A stretch of DNA of 64,000 nt, taken from contig CAZKMR010000003.1 of assembly GCA_964553795.1 (NCBI GenBank), positions 61,213 to 125,212 on the forward strand, read 5' to 3'. Numbering within the stretch: position 1 is the stretch's first letter; each line of letters starts with the position of its first letter. The DNA comes from JADLHS01 sp964553795. Lineage in GTDB: Bacteria > Verrucomicrobiota > Verrucomicrobiia > Limisphaerales > JADLHS01. Positions 25,692 through 35,700 of this stretch are shown piece by piece. The translations under genes and the position numbers were made by a program. The notes beneath the pieces were generated by a model that worked only from the letters and a program-made list of their open reading frames with translations, did not search any database and was not told where the DNA came from.

Positions 25692-26576
25692 ATGAGTGGG
25701 AGCCCGTCCAAACCGGCTCCCGCGCCGGCGCCGGAATTCTTTTCGGCGGACGTCGTTGCGGCCCGGCGATTTTATTTGGATCTCAGTCCGCCGCGCCGGG
25801 TGCCGCTCGCCGTGGTGTGTGGCGGCGTGGAAACGTGTAATCCGAGTTACGCGATTCACCGCACCACGTTTCCATTTTGTTCGTTTGAGTATGTCGCGCG
25901 GGGTCGGGGCCAGTTGCGGCTCAACGGCGCCGCGTATGACTTGCGCGCGGGAGTGTTGTTTTCGTACGGGCCGGGCGTGGCGCATCACATTACGGGTGAT
26001 GCCACGGATGCGCTGGTGAAATACTTCGTGGACTTTGCCGGCACGGAAGCGCTGGAGTTGCTGCGCGGTTGCGGGTTGGCGCCCGGACGCGTCACGCGGG
26101 TTTTTCCTCCCGATACGCTGACGGCATTGTTCGACGAGCTGATTCAGAGCGGGCAACGCGGCGGACGCGATGGTGAGGAGTTATGCGGCGAGTTGTTGCG
26201 CTGTCTGGGATTGAAGATCGCCGCCACCGTCGCGCCACTGACGACCGCCGAGACGGTCGCGTTCAGCACTTATCTGGAATGTCGACGGCACATTGAACAA
26301 CACTTCCAACACCTGCGGACGCTGGAACAGATCGCCGCCGAGTGCCACGTGAACGATGCCTATCTGTGCCGGTTGTTCCGGCGCTACGACCACCGGAGCC
26401 CGTACCAATATCTGTTGCGTCTGAAAATGAATTTTGCCGCCGGGCGATTGCAACTTCCCGGGGTGATGGTGAAACAGGTTGCCGAAGAAACGGGGTTTCA
26501 GGATCCGTTCCACTTCTCCCGCGTGTTCCGCAGTGTGCTGGGGGTGTCGCCCGCGGCGTTTCGTTCCTTGCGCTGA
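25692..26576 (+). CDS. AraC-family transcriptional regulator
   Basis: An N-terminal cupin-like sugar-binding region covers about residues 30-130 (GRGQLRLNGAAYDLRAGVLFSYGPGVAHH). A C-terminal pair of helix-turn-helix motifs follows: LEQIAAECHVNDAYLCRLFRRY, then VKQVAEETGFQDPFHFSRVFRSVLGVSPAAFR, the second matching the AraC signature. It is divergent from the sugar operon and is its most likely activator, responding to a sugar or acid from the pathway. The start at 25692 is preceded by no clear ribosome-binding site. Binding to the ACTTGGC direct repeats in the shared spacer is inference. Confidence 0.92.
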   Translation: MSGSPSKPAPAPAPEFFSADVVAARRFYLDLSPPRRVPLAVVCGGVETCNPSYAIHRTTFPFCSFEYVARGRGQLRLNGAAYDLRAGVLFSYGPGVAHHITGDATDALVKYFVDFAGTEALELLRGCGLAPGRVTRVFPPDTLTALFDELIQSGQRGGRDGEELCGELLRCLGLKIAATVAPLTTAETVAFSTYLECRRHIEQHFQHLRTLEQIAAECHVNDAYLCRLFRRYDHRSPYQYLLRLKMNFAAGRLQLPGVMVKQVAEETGFQDPFHFSRVFRSVLGVSPAAFRSLR

Positions 26577-26633
26577 GCGGGCAAGGAATCGAGTGACAGG
26601 GCTGGGTAATCAGCCTGCGTCACGCCTGCCCGC
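26577..26633. terminator. Imperfect hairpin between convergent genes
   Basis: An outer 7-bp stem (26577-26583 with 26627-26633), an inner GTGAC/GTCAC stem (26593-26597 with 26619-26623) and a GCTG/CAGC top (26601-26604 with 26611-26614) can form one long interrupted hairpin directly after the regulator stop codon. It may serve as a terminator for the regulator and possibly for the opposing GH5 gene. No T-run follows. Confidence 0.3.
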
Positions 26634-26722
26634 GCCAAGTCCGATTGCGAGGGCGCGTGCGGCGGCTCAGCGTTTTTCATTGCTCCCGGGTCAACGATTC
26701 CGGCGCGCAGTCAGGCCGACGC

Positions 26723-29700
26723 TCACGGCAGCGGCGGACCGAGTTTCACGCGGTAGAATCGCATCGGCGCGGCGGAGTTTGTGTCCGTCCAGTCGAACGG
26801 CAGCGCGGGCGAGTTGGTGATGATTACCGTGCTCCATTGCGTGAGGTTGGTGGAAGTTTCCACTGCGTAATCCGGCCCGCTCTGGCCGCTGACGCTGAAA
26901 CCGAACTGTCCGCCCGCGACGGAAACATTGCTGACGGCTGGCGCAGTCAGCGGATTCACCACGACGGCGAAACTCTGCGTCGCGCTCAGGCTGGGCGTGC
27001 CGTTGTCGGAAACCTTGAGCGAGAAGTTGTTGGTCGAGTTCGCCTGCGTCACGAGCGGGCGGAAGTAGAACGCACCACTGTTGGCGTCGAGCGTCGCGTT
27101 CGCCGGACCGGTGAGCAGCGCGAAGGTCAGGGTCTGCGGCGGTTGATTGGTGTCCGTAGCGCTGGCGGTGAACGCGACGGTCTGGCCGACGTTCACGGTT
27201 TGGTTCGCGATTGGATCAAGCGTCGGCGGCGTGTTGGTCGGGCCGGTCAGCGTCAGGGCGATGGTCTTCGTGTGACTGATCAATCCGGCGGTGGCGATGA
27301 CGGTCACGTTGGTCGTGCCGGAAGTAACAGAGTTGGAGGCCGTGAACGTCAGCAGACTTGTGCCGCCAATCGTGGGATTGTTGGTGAACGTGGCGCTGAC
27401 GCCGCTTGGAAGATTGCTGATGCTGAGCGTGTAAACCGCGTTCAGGCCGTTCATGGGCGTCACGGTGATCGTGCTCGCGCCGTTGGTGCCGGCATTCACG
27501 GCCAGGCTGGCGGGATTCACGGTCAGACCAAAGTCCGGTCCGAACGCGGGCCAGGACACCGAATCAATGTAACAAGTGCCGGTCCAGCCGCCGCTCGTGA
27601 TGAATTGAACGCCAAGCGCATTCAAAGGCGTGATGGCATTGGCCGGCACAGTCAGCGTGATCGTGTTCCAGGCGTTCGGAGCCAGGTTCTGATACCAGCC
27701 GCTGGTCCACGCCCAATTCTGGTCCATGAGGTAGGGCTGGAGGGTGGCGACCGTGCTGCCACTCGGAATCCAAACGCGGAAGGTAATGGTCGTCCCGGGA
27801 GTCACCGCGACATTGCCCACCGAGGGCGAACCAGTGCCCGCGGCCGCGCCATTGAAGTTCACGGCCAGGGATTGATTGCCGCCGAAGCGCTGCGCGGTCG
27901 AAGTCGCCACGCTGGAAACAATGCCGCCGCCGCCCGACCAACCTTGCACCGTGGATTCGAAGTGATATTGCGCCGGGTCGGTGATGGCTGTGCCGGAAGT
28001 CGTGGCTTTGGCTTCCGGCGAAAAACCGGACAGCCCGGAGGCATTGACGGCGACGACCTGATAGTAATAGGTCGTGCCACTGGCGAGGCCGGTATTCGTA
28101 TAGGACGTGCCGGTGATGCCGGTGACCACGGGCGCGATCGCACTTCCGCCCCCGCTTTGCGTCGCGCGGTAGAGATTATAGCTGGTCGCACCACTGCCAG
28201 CGGTCCAGGACAGCGTGACCTGGCCCACGCCTCCCGTCGCGGTCAGATCGGACGGCGCGTAGGGAGCACCGTTTGGCGGCGGCGGCGCGGCGCCACCGGT
28301 CAACGCGGTCACCAGTTCCGCATCCGTGACCGCGCCCGAAGTCCAATGGAACGGCTGGTTGGGTGTGCTCCAGTAAAAAGGACTGATTCCGTGATTGCGG
28401 GCGGATTCCGCAGCGTACTTGTTCCAATAGAGCCGGGAAGCATTGTTCCAAATTGCCTCCGTTCCGGTCACGGGCGATTTGAATGCGCCGAACTCACCGA
28501 TCAGGACCGGGATGCCTTTGTTGACATACAAGTCGGCCAATTGTTGATGGTACGCGTCAATCTCTCCTTCTTCGCCAAAGGTCGCGTTGCGGCTGGGATT
28601 GCCGGCGTAATGGTACGCCGGCCCCCAAAAATAGAACGAATTGCCCCACACGGGATCGTCATGAATGATCGTGAACAGCGACGGAGTGTATTGATGGTAT
28701 TCGACCATGATCCGGTTGGACACGGTATCCGTCGGCAGCGCGTTCATCCAGGTCGGGTCCGACACGCTCGGCATCACCAGCCAGCGATTGGTGTTGTAGC
28801 CGCCCACGGCTCGCACCGCATTGACGTACGTCTGGTAGTAATACATCAACGTTTTCATCTCATCGGGATTGTCCACGTTGGGTTCGTTGGCCGCGGCAAA
28901 CAGCAAGCGGTTGTCGTAGCCGGCGAAGGCCGTCGCAATCTGCGTCGCGTAGGAATGCTGTTTCGCATTGATGACGGGATCAATGTTGGTGGTGATGTTG
29001 TTCTCCAACCAACCGCCGTCCCAGTGAATATTGATCACGGCATACATGCCCGCGTCGAAGGCCCAATCCACCGCCTGTTTGACCTGCGCGATGAAGGCGG
29101 GATTGACCGGGTAGTTGGTGACGCCGCCGCTGACGTTGGTGGTGGCATTGAAGTTCCACGCGACAGGGATCCGCACGGCGTTGAACCCGGCGTTGGCGGC
29201 GGTATAGAACAGCGCCGCACTGCGATTCGGCACGCCCCAAGTGGCTTCCAGGGTATTGCCCATATTCCAGCCGTAAGTCGGCAGCGGCAAGGGCTGAGAA
29301 GCGGGCGGATTGGTGGGCGCGGGTTGCAACCCCAGATTGAACACCGCGTCATAGCTGTGACTGCTGCCGGTAACGACTGTGCCACCGTTGATGGGAACGG
29401 TGACAATCTCACCGCCCGCGTAAGCGTTCGCGCCCACGGCCAATGCGGCCCAACCGCCGCTGGACGGCTGGCGGCCAAACGTGAACGCGTAGGTTCGATT
29501 CGCCGCGAGCGGTACGTTCAGTCCGCTCCACTCCAACCACGCGCCGTCGCTGAAACCCGGATTCGCCGCGCTGAACGCAATGAGGAACGTCGCCGTGTTG
29601 CCGCTGATCGAGTAGATGCGCAGGTGATAGGTCGGTGTGGTCGCCGGCGTGCCGTAGCCGCCACCGGAATTCAAGCCCGCCGTCTTGATGGCGAGTGACG

Positions 29701-29947
29701 TAAGTCGCATCGCATTCGGGCCGGTGGTGAAGGTCTGGCCGACGGGCGGATTGTTGTCGGTGAAATAGTTGATGGTATCGGGCCAGGTCGTGTTCCCGCT
29801 GGTCGAGAATTGAGAAATATCGTTCGGTCCAGGCACGGGCGCGGTCAGCGCGAGGTTCGTGAGCGTCTGGGCATGTGAACTGCCGGTCAAGCTCGCGAGA
29901 ATCACGCCGAGCCAAACACCACGAAAGGTGAATTTTATTATTTTCAT
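26723..29947 (-). CDS. Multidomain GH5 endo-glucanase
   Basis: A signal peptide (MKIIKFTFRGVWLGVILASLTGSSHA) precedes a beta-rich module of unknown type at about residues 30-210. The GH5 barrel covers about 222-515: YGWNMGNTLEATWG, VRIPVAWNF, INIHWDGGW, the acid Glu355 in AAANEPN, HQY, and nucleophile Glu485 in VLIGEFGAF. A Pro-rich linker leads to an FN3 domain (SDLTATGGVGQVTLSW), a CBM-like beta-sandwich (YHFESTVQGWSGGGG), two Ig/cadherin-like domains and the C-terminal ...WSTV...RFYRVKLGPPLP module. It would cut cellulose or xyloglucan outside the cell. It stands alone, with a 439-base upstream region that carries the same palindromic site as the esterase-GH block. Confidence 0.92.
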   Translation of the reverse strand: MKIIKFTFRGVWLGVILASLTGSSHAQTLTNLALTAPVPGPNDISQFSTSGNTTWPDTINYFTDNNPPVGQTFTTGPNAMRLTSLAIKTAGLNSGGGYGTPATTPTYHLRIYSISGNTATFLIAFSAANPGFSDGAWLEWSGLNVPLAANRTYAFTFGRQPSSGGWAALAVGANAYAGGEIVTVPINGGTVVTGSSHSYDAVFNLGLQPAPTNPPASQPLPLPTYGWNMGNTLEATWGVPNRSAALFYTAANAGFNAVRIPVAWNFNATTNVSGGVTNYPVNPAFIAQVKQAVDWAFDAGMYAVINIHWDGGWLENNITTNIDPVINAKQHSYATQIATAFAGYDNRLLFAAANEPNVDNPDEMKTLMYYYQTYVNAVRAVGGYNTNRWLVMPSVSDPTWMNALPTDTVSNRIMVEYHQYTPSLFTIIHDDPVWGNSFYFWGPAYHYAGNPSRNATFGEEGEIDAYHQQLADLYVNKGIPVLIGEFGAFKSPVTGTEAIWNNASRLYWNKYAAESARNHGISPFYWSTPNQPFHWTSGAVTDAELVTALTGGAAPPPPNGAPYAPSDLTATGGVGQVTLSWTAGSGATSYNLYRATQSGGGSAIAPVVTGITGTSYTNTGLASGTTYYYQVVAVNASGLSGFSPEAKATTSGTAITDPAQYHFESTVQGWSGGGGIVSSVATSTAQRFGGNQSLAVNFNGAAAGTGSPSVGNVAVTPGTTITFRVWIPSGSTVATLQPYLMDQNWAWTSGWYQNLAPNAWNTITLTVPANAITPLNALGVQFITSGGWTGTCYIDSVSWPAFGPDFGLTVNPASLAVNAGTNGASTITVTPMNGLNAVYTLSISNLPSGVSATFTNNPTIGGTSLLTFTASNSVTSGTTNVTVIATAGLISHTKTIALTLTGPTNTPPTLDPIANQTVNVGQTVAFTASATDTNQPPQTLTFALLTGPANATLDANSGAFYFRPLVTQANSTNNFSLKVSDNGTPSLSATQSFAVVVNPLTAPAVSNVSVAGGQFGFSVSGQSGPDYAVETSTNLTQWSTVIITNSPALPFDWTDTNSAAPMRFYRVKLGPPLP

Positions 29948-30386
29948 TTGGGTAGCACTAGGTTCACGGCACTGACAATGGCTGGATGATTGGGAGGCGG
30001 ACGGCGCCGTGGGACGGGTTTGCGAACAGCTTCAGGTGATTGAGTTTGCGGTGAATCCGCGCCGGCGTTCCAGTTGGGACACAACCGGAGGCCAGGCTTA
30101 GGTTGGTCGTTTGACCGCCACGCGGCTCTTCATAGCAGGACATTTCGCGAAACTACCGTGAAGCGGGAAAGCCAACCAGTCGCTAGTTTCCACGATAGCC
30201 GCGGCGCCCCGGAAACGCCGCTAGTTCATATTAATATCCGACCCGACCGCGCCACTCGGGGCGGATTTGGAACTGAGCGATGGCGAAGACAGAGGCGATA
30301 CACCTCGAATAACGATGAAGCCTCGCTGGCCGTTCACGAATTGGATGGAACAACCAACTGTGACTCCCCCACCTGCTGCGCGGCTC
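29948..30386. other. 439-base intergenic region upstream of the GH5 gene
   Basis: This spacer separates the porin stop codon from the GH5 start codon on the minus strand. It holds the candidate operator at 30172-30196 and a further CGCTAGTT half-site at 30219-30226. I saw no convincing gene, tRNA or terminator in it. An open frame on the plus strand (30074-30541) runs into the porin gene antisense and has an Arg-rich, shadow-like composition. Confidence 0.5.
30172..30196 (-). promoter_or_regulatory. Second copy of the candidate glycosidase operator
   Basis: The 25 bases match 19773-19797 at 23 positions, with the core AACCAGTCGCTAGTT at 30174-30188. The site lies about 235 bases upstream of the GH5 ATG. 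The surrounding sequences are otherwise unrelated, so the match is unlikely to come from a larger duplication. Confidence 0.4.
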
Positions 30387-31670
30387 TCAAAATGAGTAAA
30401 CCAGATTCAGCCCCGCCGTGTAAGAGTTATGACGGGGACTCCGCGCGGTGCCGAAAACGGGAACTCCCCCCGCGACATCGCGATCCCAGCGCAGTTCGAT
30501 TCGCGAAAGCACATTTTCCCAGATTTCGTAACCGACAGTGAACGTAACACCAACGAACTTCTCATCATCCGGACCGGTCAAAGGTTTCGTTGAACCGAAA
30601 TCGCTGCGTGCCCCAAAAATCGTATTGTTGGGCGTCGCCCGGGCGTATTCACCGCGTAAATTAAAACTCCAGCGGGCGACGTCGTAGTTCAGATAAACTC
30701 CGGTCGCACTGGCAAAGCTGGTGCGCGGGCCGGCCGGGACAAAGAATTGCGCGGGCCAACCGGCGGAAAAGTTCGCGCGATAATCATACGCCGCTCCGAG
30801 CTGCAATCCTTCTACAAACAAAGGCACGCGCAGTCCGGCGTAATAGTTGTGGATGCGCGGACCGGTATCCGTCGGCGCACTCGTCGCCGTGTGGCCGCCG
30901 GTGTAACCGAGCGTCAGAGTCAAATCCGGACAATCAAATGCCGCTCCGGTGAATTGCACGAGTCCCAGATACGTTAACCGCTCCTCGTCCACCGTGCGGG
31001 CATTGACGAAGGGCGAATAGTTATTCGCCACGCCACCCATGGCGCTGAACCACTCGGTGAAATCGTATTTGATCATCAGTCCCGTGTGCGCCTTCGGTTC
31101 AATAAAATAGCCGTACGAGCGGCTGTAGTTCGGATTGCGAACGCTGTCATAGACCTCGTAACCCAAGGGCGATTTGAAATAACCAATCCGGAATTCAAAT
31201 CCGTTCCACGGCGGCGTGCGCAGGGTGAGGTAAGCTTCGTTCACCGCGACATCGTTCGGTCCGCTGGCCAGGGAATACGCGTTTTGCAGCGTCGCATCCG
31301 GCCCGAACAGAAGCTGCACATGATAACCCGCCGCCCAACTCTCTTCTCCAGGTGGATTACTCAGATACAAACTCACGGCGTTGAGGTTGAAGCCATCCAT
31401 TTTATCCGGCGTGTCATAAAGTCGCCCGGGCAACCGCAAGGTATTCGGAAAAGGCGCAGTTCCTCCCGACCCAGAGGGTTTATCAATGGCCATAAGCGCG
31501 GAAACATCCACATAGCCACCGACAATGGTCTCAGAGGGCATAACTTGATGTGAAATCAAACACTCCTCGCTCGCAACGGCGCTCGGCAAACCAGTCACGA
31601 CGCCCAGTGCGAGGAGAGCGTGAGTCCATGCGGGGAGATTTCGCGAAGCGCGAAGTTGGGTTGATTTCAT
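30387..31670 (-). CDS. Outer-membrane beta-barrel porin (BBP2/OmpL-like)
   Basis: A signal peptide (WTHALLALGVVTGLPSAVAS) is followed by a protein of alternating amphipathic strands. These include VGGYVDVSALMA, EFRIGYFKSPLGYEVYDS, GLMIKYDFTEWFSAMGGVANNY and LTLTLGYTGGHTA, and the C-terminus ends in a classical barrel-terminating strand, AGLNLVYSF. This matches the putative beta-barrel porin-2 family. The ATG at 31670 overlaps the stop of the preceding gene as ATGA; an upstream start at 31775 lacks support. It is the last gene of the giant-protein cluster and could give the outer-membrane step for export, or simply uptake of products. Its exact role is unknown. Confidence 0.82.
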   Translation of the reverse strand: MKSTQLRASRNLPAWTHALLALGVVTGLPSAVASEECLISHQVMPSETIVGGYVDVSALMAIDKPSGSGGTAPFPNTLRLPGRLYDTPDKMDGFNLNAVSLYLSNPPGEESWAAGYHVQLLFGPDATLQNAYSLASGPNDVAVNEAYLTLRTPPWNGFEFRIGYFKSPLGYEVYDSVRNPNYSRSYGYFIEPKAHTGLMIKYDFTEWFSAMGGVANNYSPFVNARTVDEERLTYLGLVQFTGAAFDCPDLTLTLGYTGGHTATSAPTDTGPRIHNYYAGLRVPLFVEGLQLGAAYDYRANFSAGWPAQFFVPAGPRTSFASATGVYLNYDVARWSFNLRGEYARATPNNTIFGARSDFGSTKPLTGPDDEKFVGVTFTVGYEIWENVLSRIELRWDRDVAGGVPVFGTARSPRHNSYTAGLNLVYSF

Positions 31671-32710
31671 GGCAACAGTTGAGCGCGATAGAATTGAACG
31701 GGCGGATTCAGGACGCTGGTGTTGGTAAAGTAAAACCCGCCTTCTAAAGCCACGTTGGTGAATACCGGAGTCCAATTACCGGTTAATGTCGTTTTCGCGT
31801 GGATCGCGTAGCGGCGGCCAGAAATTCCCGAAAGCTTCAACGCGAAGCGGTTGTTAACAATGCCCAACGGGGCAAGCGTTGGTTCGCGCGGCGGAGTTCG
31901 CAATGGAAATGAAGTGGCCTTGGCAAAACCCACCAGCCCGCGCGCCCCGGGATAATTCGTCGTTTGAATCACGGGATCTTTCTCGAAGTAAATATAGCCG
32001 CGGTAACTTTGTCCCCAGGTCAGGGTGTTTGAAGCGATGACGACCGACAGGTTTGTCCCGTTTAGCGAAGTGAAACCCGGTTCCGCGCCAAAGGTGGCCG
32101 TCCGATAAACCACCACGCCATTTGTATCCGCAATGCTGACGCTGATGACGTCGTTCGTCGTTCCGCCCGCAAAGGCATCCCAACGCAAAACGAAATTGGT
32201 GGAAACGTCAATCGTCTGCGCTTCCGTGAAATTGGCAATGCGCGGCGCGTTTGCCGGAAATGCCGTGGCAGACGCATTCGTCATCGGGAGAGTGATGACG
32301 CGATTGCCATCGTGCGCGGTATTGATGCGCAACAGGTAATTCCCCAACGGAAAATTGGCGTCGAGTTCTGACTGACTGGTCGCAGCGAAGTAACTTGCGA
32401 ACGGTTGGTCCGTTCCCGCCACCGGCGGAAAAAGTTGATCCACGAAACCCAAAGGCGATTCGATACTGGCGCTAACTACCTGGTTGCTGAACAAGCCGGT
32501 CGGTTGAACGATGGCGGAAAATGAGTAAGCCGGCCAATTAGTTTGCAACACTGGGGCGTTCGTGCTGGTTTGGACAAAATCCTGCGTCTTGAAAACTCCG
32601 TAGCCCCGAACATCCGCGGCCTGGGCCGATTCGCGCCCGCTGGCAAGCAGGGTTACCACTGCTAACAGGAATAAGCGGGCAATCACTTGTTTTGGAAAAA
32701 TGAGTTTCAT
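31667..32710 (-). CDS. Secreted protein of unknown function coupled to the giant protein
   Basis: A signal peptide (VIARLFLLAVVTLLASGRESAQA) is followed by about 320 beta-rich residues without a family I recognise. Features include a fibronectin-like central part (NFVLRWDAFAGGTTNDVISVSI) and a C-terminal module (YAIHAKTTLTGNWTPVF...QFYRAQLLP) shared with the GH5, GH74 and LamG proteins of this window. Its ATG overlaps the stop of the giant gene as ATGA, and its own stop overlaps the porin start the same way. Translation is therefore probably coupled across all three. Being encoded in such a unit suggests a partner, chaperone or surface anchor for the giant protein, which is inference. Confidence 0.75.
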   Translation of the reverse strand: MKLIFPKQVIARLFLLAVVTLLASGRESAQAADVRGYGVFKTQDFVQTSTNAPVLQTNWPAYSFSAIVQPTGLFSNQVVSASIESPLGFVDQLFPPVAGTDQPFASYFAATSQSELDANFPLGNYLLRINTAHDGNRVITLPMTNASATAFPANAPRIANFTEAQTIDVSTNFVLRWDAFAGGTTNDVISVSIADTNGVVVYRTATFGAEPGFTSLNGTNLSVVIASNTLTWGQSYRGYIYFEKDPVIQTTNYPGARGLVGFAKATSFPLRTPPREPTLAPLGIVNNRFALKLSGISGRRYAIHAKTTLTGNWTPVFTNVALEGGFYFTNTSVLNPPVQFYRAQLLP

Positions 32711-35700
32711 GTGCCCGGTCCGATCTGCCAGATGGCTCTACCCGTCGTTGAGAGTCCAGCCGCGGTTAAGCCCGTTTGGGTCGGATCACTGCCGACAGCC
32801 AGCATCAAGGCGCGCAGGAATGGTCCGGCGGCCGGAAACGCAAACGCCGCCGTGCCAGGAACGCCAAACGGATTCGACGGGGTCAAATAGCCGTTGAACT
32901 CGCCGGCCAGATCATACAAGCGGTCGCCGGAGAAGTTCGCAATCATCGTGTCTTGTCCGGCATCGCCGAATGCAATGTCCGCACTGTTGAACGGCGCGGC
33001 GTCATAGACCGTGTTTGCGCCACCGTTAGTATCGAGATTGTCATCCGCGTTGAGATAATCGTTCCCCGCACCGCCGAACATGTAATCCACGTCCGTGCCG
33101 CCCACGAGCCAATCATCCCCGCCATTGCCAAACAGCGCATCTTCGCCGTCATGAATGATCTGTCCGTAAGCATCCATCGCTTCAAAGTTCAACGGATGAT
33201 TGTTGATCTTTGCCAGCGGATTGAACGGATCATAAACCAACACGCCCGGCGTGAACTGCCGCACCCAGGTGTCCGCCGGATTGGCATAAATATCCGCCAG
33301 CGCTTCGGCCCCCGAAAGGCCGTCATGATTTGCGCCGCCGTGCAACGAGTCATTGCCGAGACCGCCGTAGAGGAAGTCACGACCGCCTTGATCCGGCTGG
33401 AGCAGGCGGACTGTTTTGTTGATGCGACCCTGCACATAAACTGTCGCGCTCGCACTGGTTCCCGCCGCGATATTCAGTTGTGCGTTGGCCGTCAGACCGT
33501 AAAGCGGTTCAGCCATACCATTGCGACTCGTCAAAATTCGCCCGTCGTCGCCAAGCGCCGCGTCGTCACCCGCGCCACCGGAAATCCAATCTTCGCCTGC
33601 GCCGCCAATCAAATCGTCGTCCTGACCTTCGCCATAAATCACGTCATTGCCGGTCTGACCGTGAATCAGGTCGTTGCCAGATTCGCCATGAATCACATCC
33701 GCCGCCCCCGCGTCCGCAGCGCTGCCATTCCCGGGCGTGTAATCCAGAGTGGCGATGGCGCGCGGCACAATATGTAGAGTCGCCCCGGGCGTATTGTCGT
33801 AATTGAAGACCAGGAATTGACCGCTCGAAATTCCGTTGGTGCCGACGACGCGACTGATTCGACCGTTGTCGCCGAGAATCACATCGGCATCGCGCGCAAA
33901 ACCATTCACGGTCAAATTCCCCAGCGTGTTTCGGGCGATGTCCGTTCCGTCGCCGCCAAAGATGATGTCGCTGCCATCGGCGCGTTGCGCGGCGGTCGTC
34001 AAACCGTAGAGATCGGAATTGCCGCCAATGATGTCGTCCTGGCCGAGGTCGCCGAAAATCGTGTCGTTGCCGCCGTTACCTTCGATGTAATCATCACCGT
34101 CAGTGGAGTTGTCGAGTGAGCGCAGCAGGCTGGCGAGTCCGGTCAAGGCTTGATTGATGTAACCATCGCCGCGGAGGGTATCGTTGCCCAATTGGCCGAA
34201 GATGTAATCGTCCCCTGCTCCGCCCGCCATGAGGTCATCGCCTTGTGCCACCGATTCGTTCAGCAACCGAATGGTCCGCGCGACGGCACCGGTCGGACTT
34301 GCCTGTGATTGGTTGGTCACGAGCGGATTGCCATTCGCGTCGTAGATCACAGTTCCACTCAAGACTTGAGTCAGCGGCGTAATCGTATCGCCGCGCCGCG
34401 CAATAATGCCATTGTCGCCGAGCAATACGTCGTTGCCCGCGCCGCCATCCATTCGGTCCGAACCATCCACGCCGCCACTGACATTGTGTCCACCGATCAA
34501 ATCATCGTCGCCCGCATCGCCATAGAGGAGGTCATTGCCCTGCTGGCCGAGGATAATGTCGTCGCCGGCATCGCCATGCACGATGTCATTCTCCGCGCCA
34601 TCGTTCGATTGGGTGTAAATCGAAATAAAATTGCGATTCGTCGGCAGCGCATAATCCACGCGACCGTGGTCGCCGAAAATCAAATCGTTGCCGTTGCCAC
34701 CGTTGATCGTGTCGCCGCCCGTGCCGCCAATCAGCAAATCGTTCTGATCGTTTCCATTGATGGTGTCATTTCCGCCCAAAGTCGGGTCAGTGGATTCAAT
34801 AAGACTGAACGCTTCGGGTGCGAACAGATTGGCATCGGTTGCCAACGGACGATTCGTCGTTCCTGTCGCCAGATTGCGATTCGCACCTGCGCGACCGCCG
34901 AACCAAACAGGAGTAGTGGTCGGTGAAGCATACGAGAACAGGACGCGGCCATGATCACCGAAGACGACGTCATTGCCGCTGCCCCCGGAGAGAATGTCAG
35001 CCCCAAAGCCGCCGAAGATAATATCGGCCTCACCGCCACCATTCACCGTGTCCGTCCCACCTTGAGCGGGGTTGACCGTGTAAATGCTGGTCGGCGCGCG
35101 AACGACCCCATCGGTTTTGTCGCCACTCCCGCCATTGCCAAACAACGCCACCACGACGCCGTTCACGACGTATTCAACCTGCCCTTGATCGCCGAAAACA
35201 ATGTCACGTCCGCTGCCGCCGGTGATGGTGTCGTTTCCGAGTCCACCGAAGATCACAAGCGGCAACGAAGAATCCGAAGCATCCACCGTGTCATCGCCCG
35301 CTTGAGTATTGAGCACGAAGAATCCGTCCACGCTGGCCGTCAATGCGACGCCGACGAAATCATTTCCACCACCAGTGTTGAGTGTAGTCACCGTTCGCAC
35401 CCCACTCCGCTCGTGGGTGCCGAGAACGAAAATGCTGTCATCGCCTGAGCCCGCCCAAATCGTGATGCCATCGGCAAAGTTCCCCGTGAGATTGTCGGCT
35501 ACGAAGGTAATGTTTGCCGGGGCGAGACCGCTGATTAACGAATTCGTGATCGTCACGTCCATGTCGCCCACAACGGCTGAAGCATCACTAACGAAAAGCA
35601 TGTGCCGGCCCACGCCGAAGTTCAGATTCAGTGTGCCGTTGATAGCGTCCAAATGGCCCGAGAGGAAATCCGGGCGCGGATCATTCACGGCCACATTCGC

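Noticed and set aside
26645..29698. A 1,017-codon open frame on the plus strand, antisense to the GH5 gene
   Set aside because: It is Arg/Gly/His-rich with no domain, and every motif lies in the opposite frame, which has a signal peptide and GH5 catalytic residues. Long antisense frames are common in GC-rich coding DNA.
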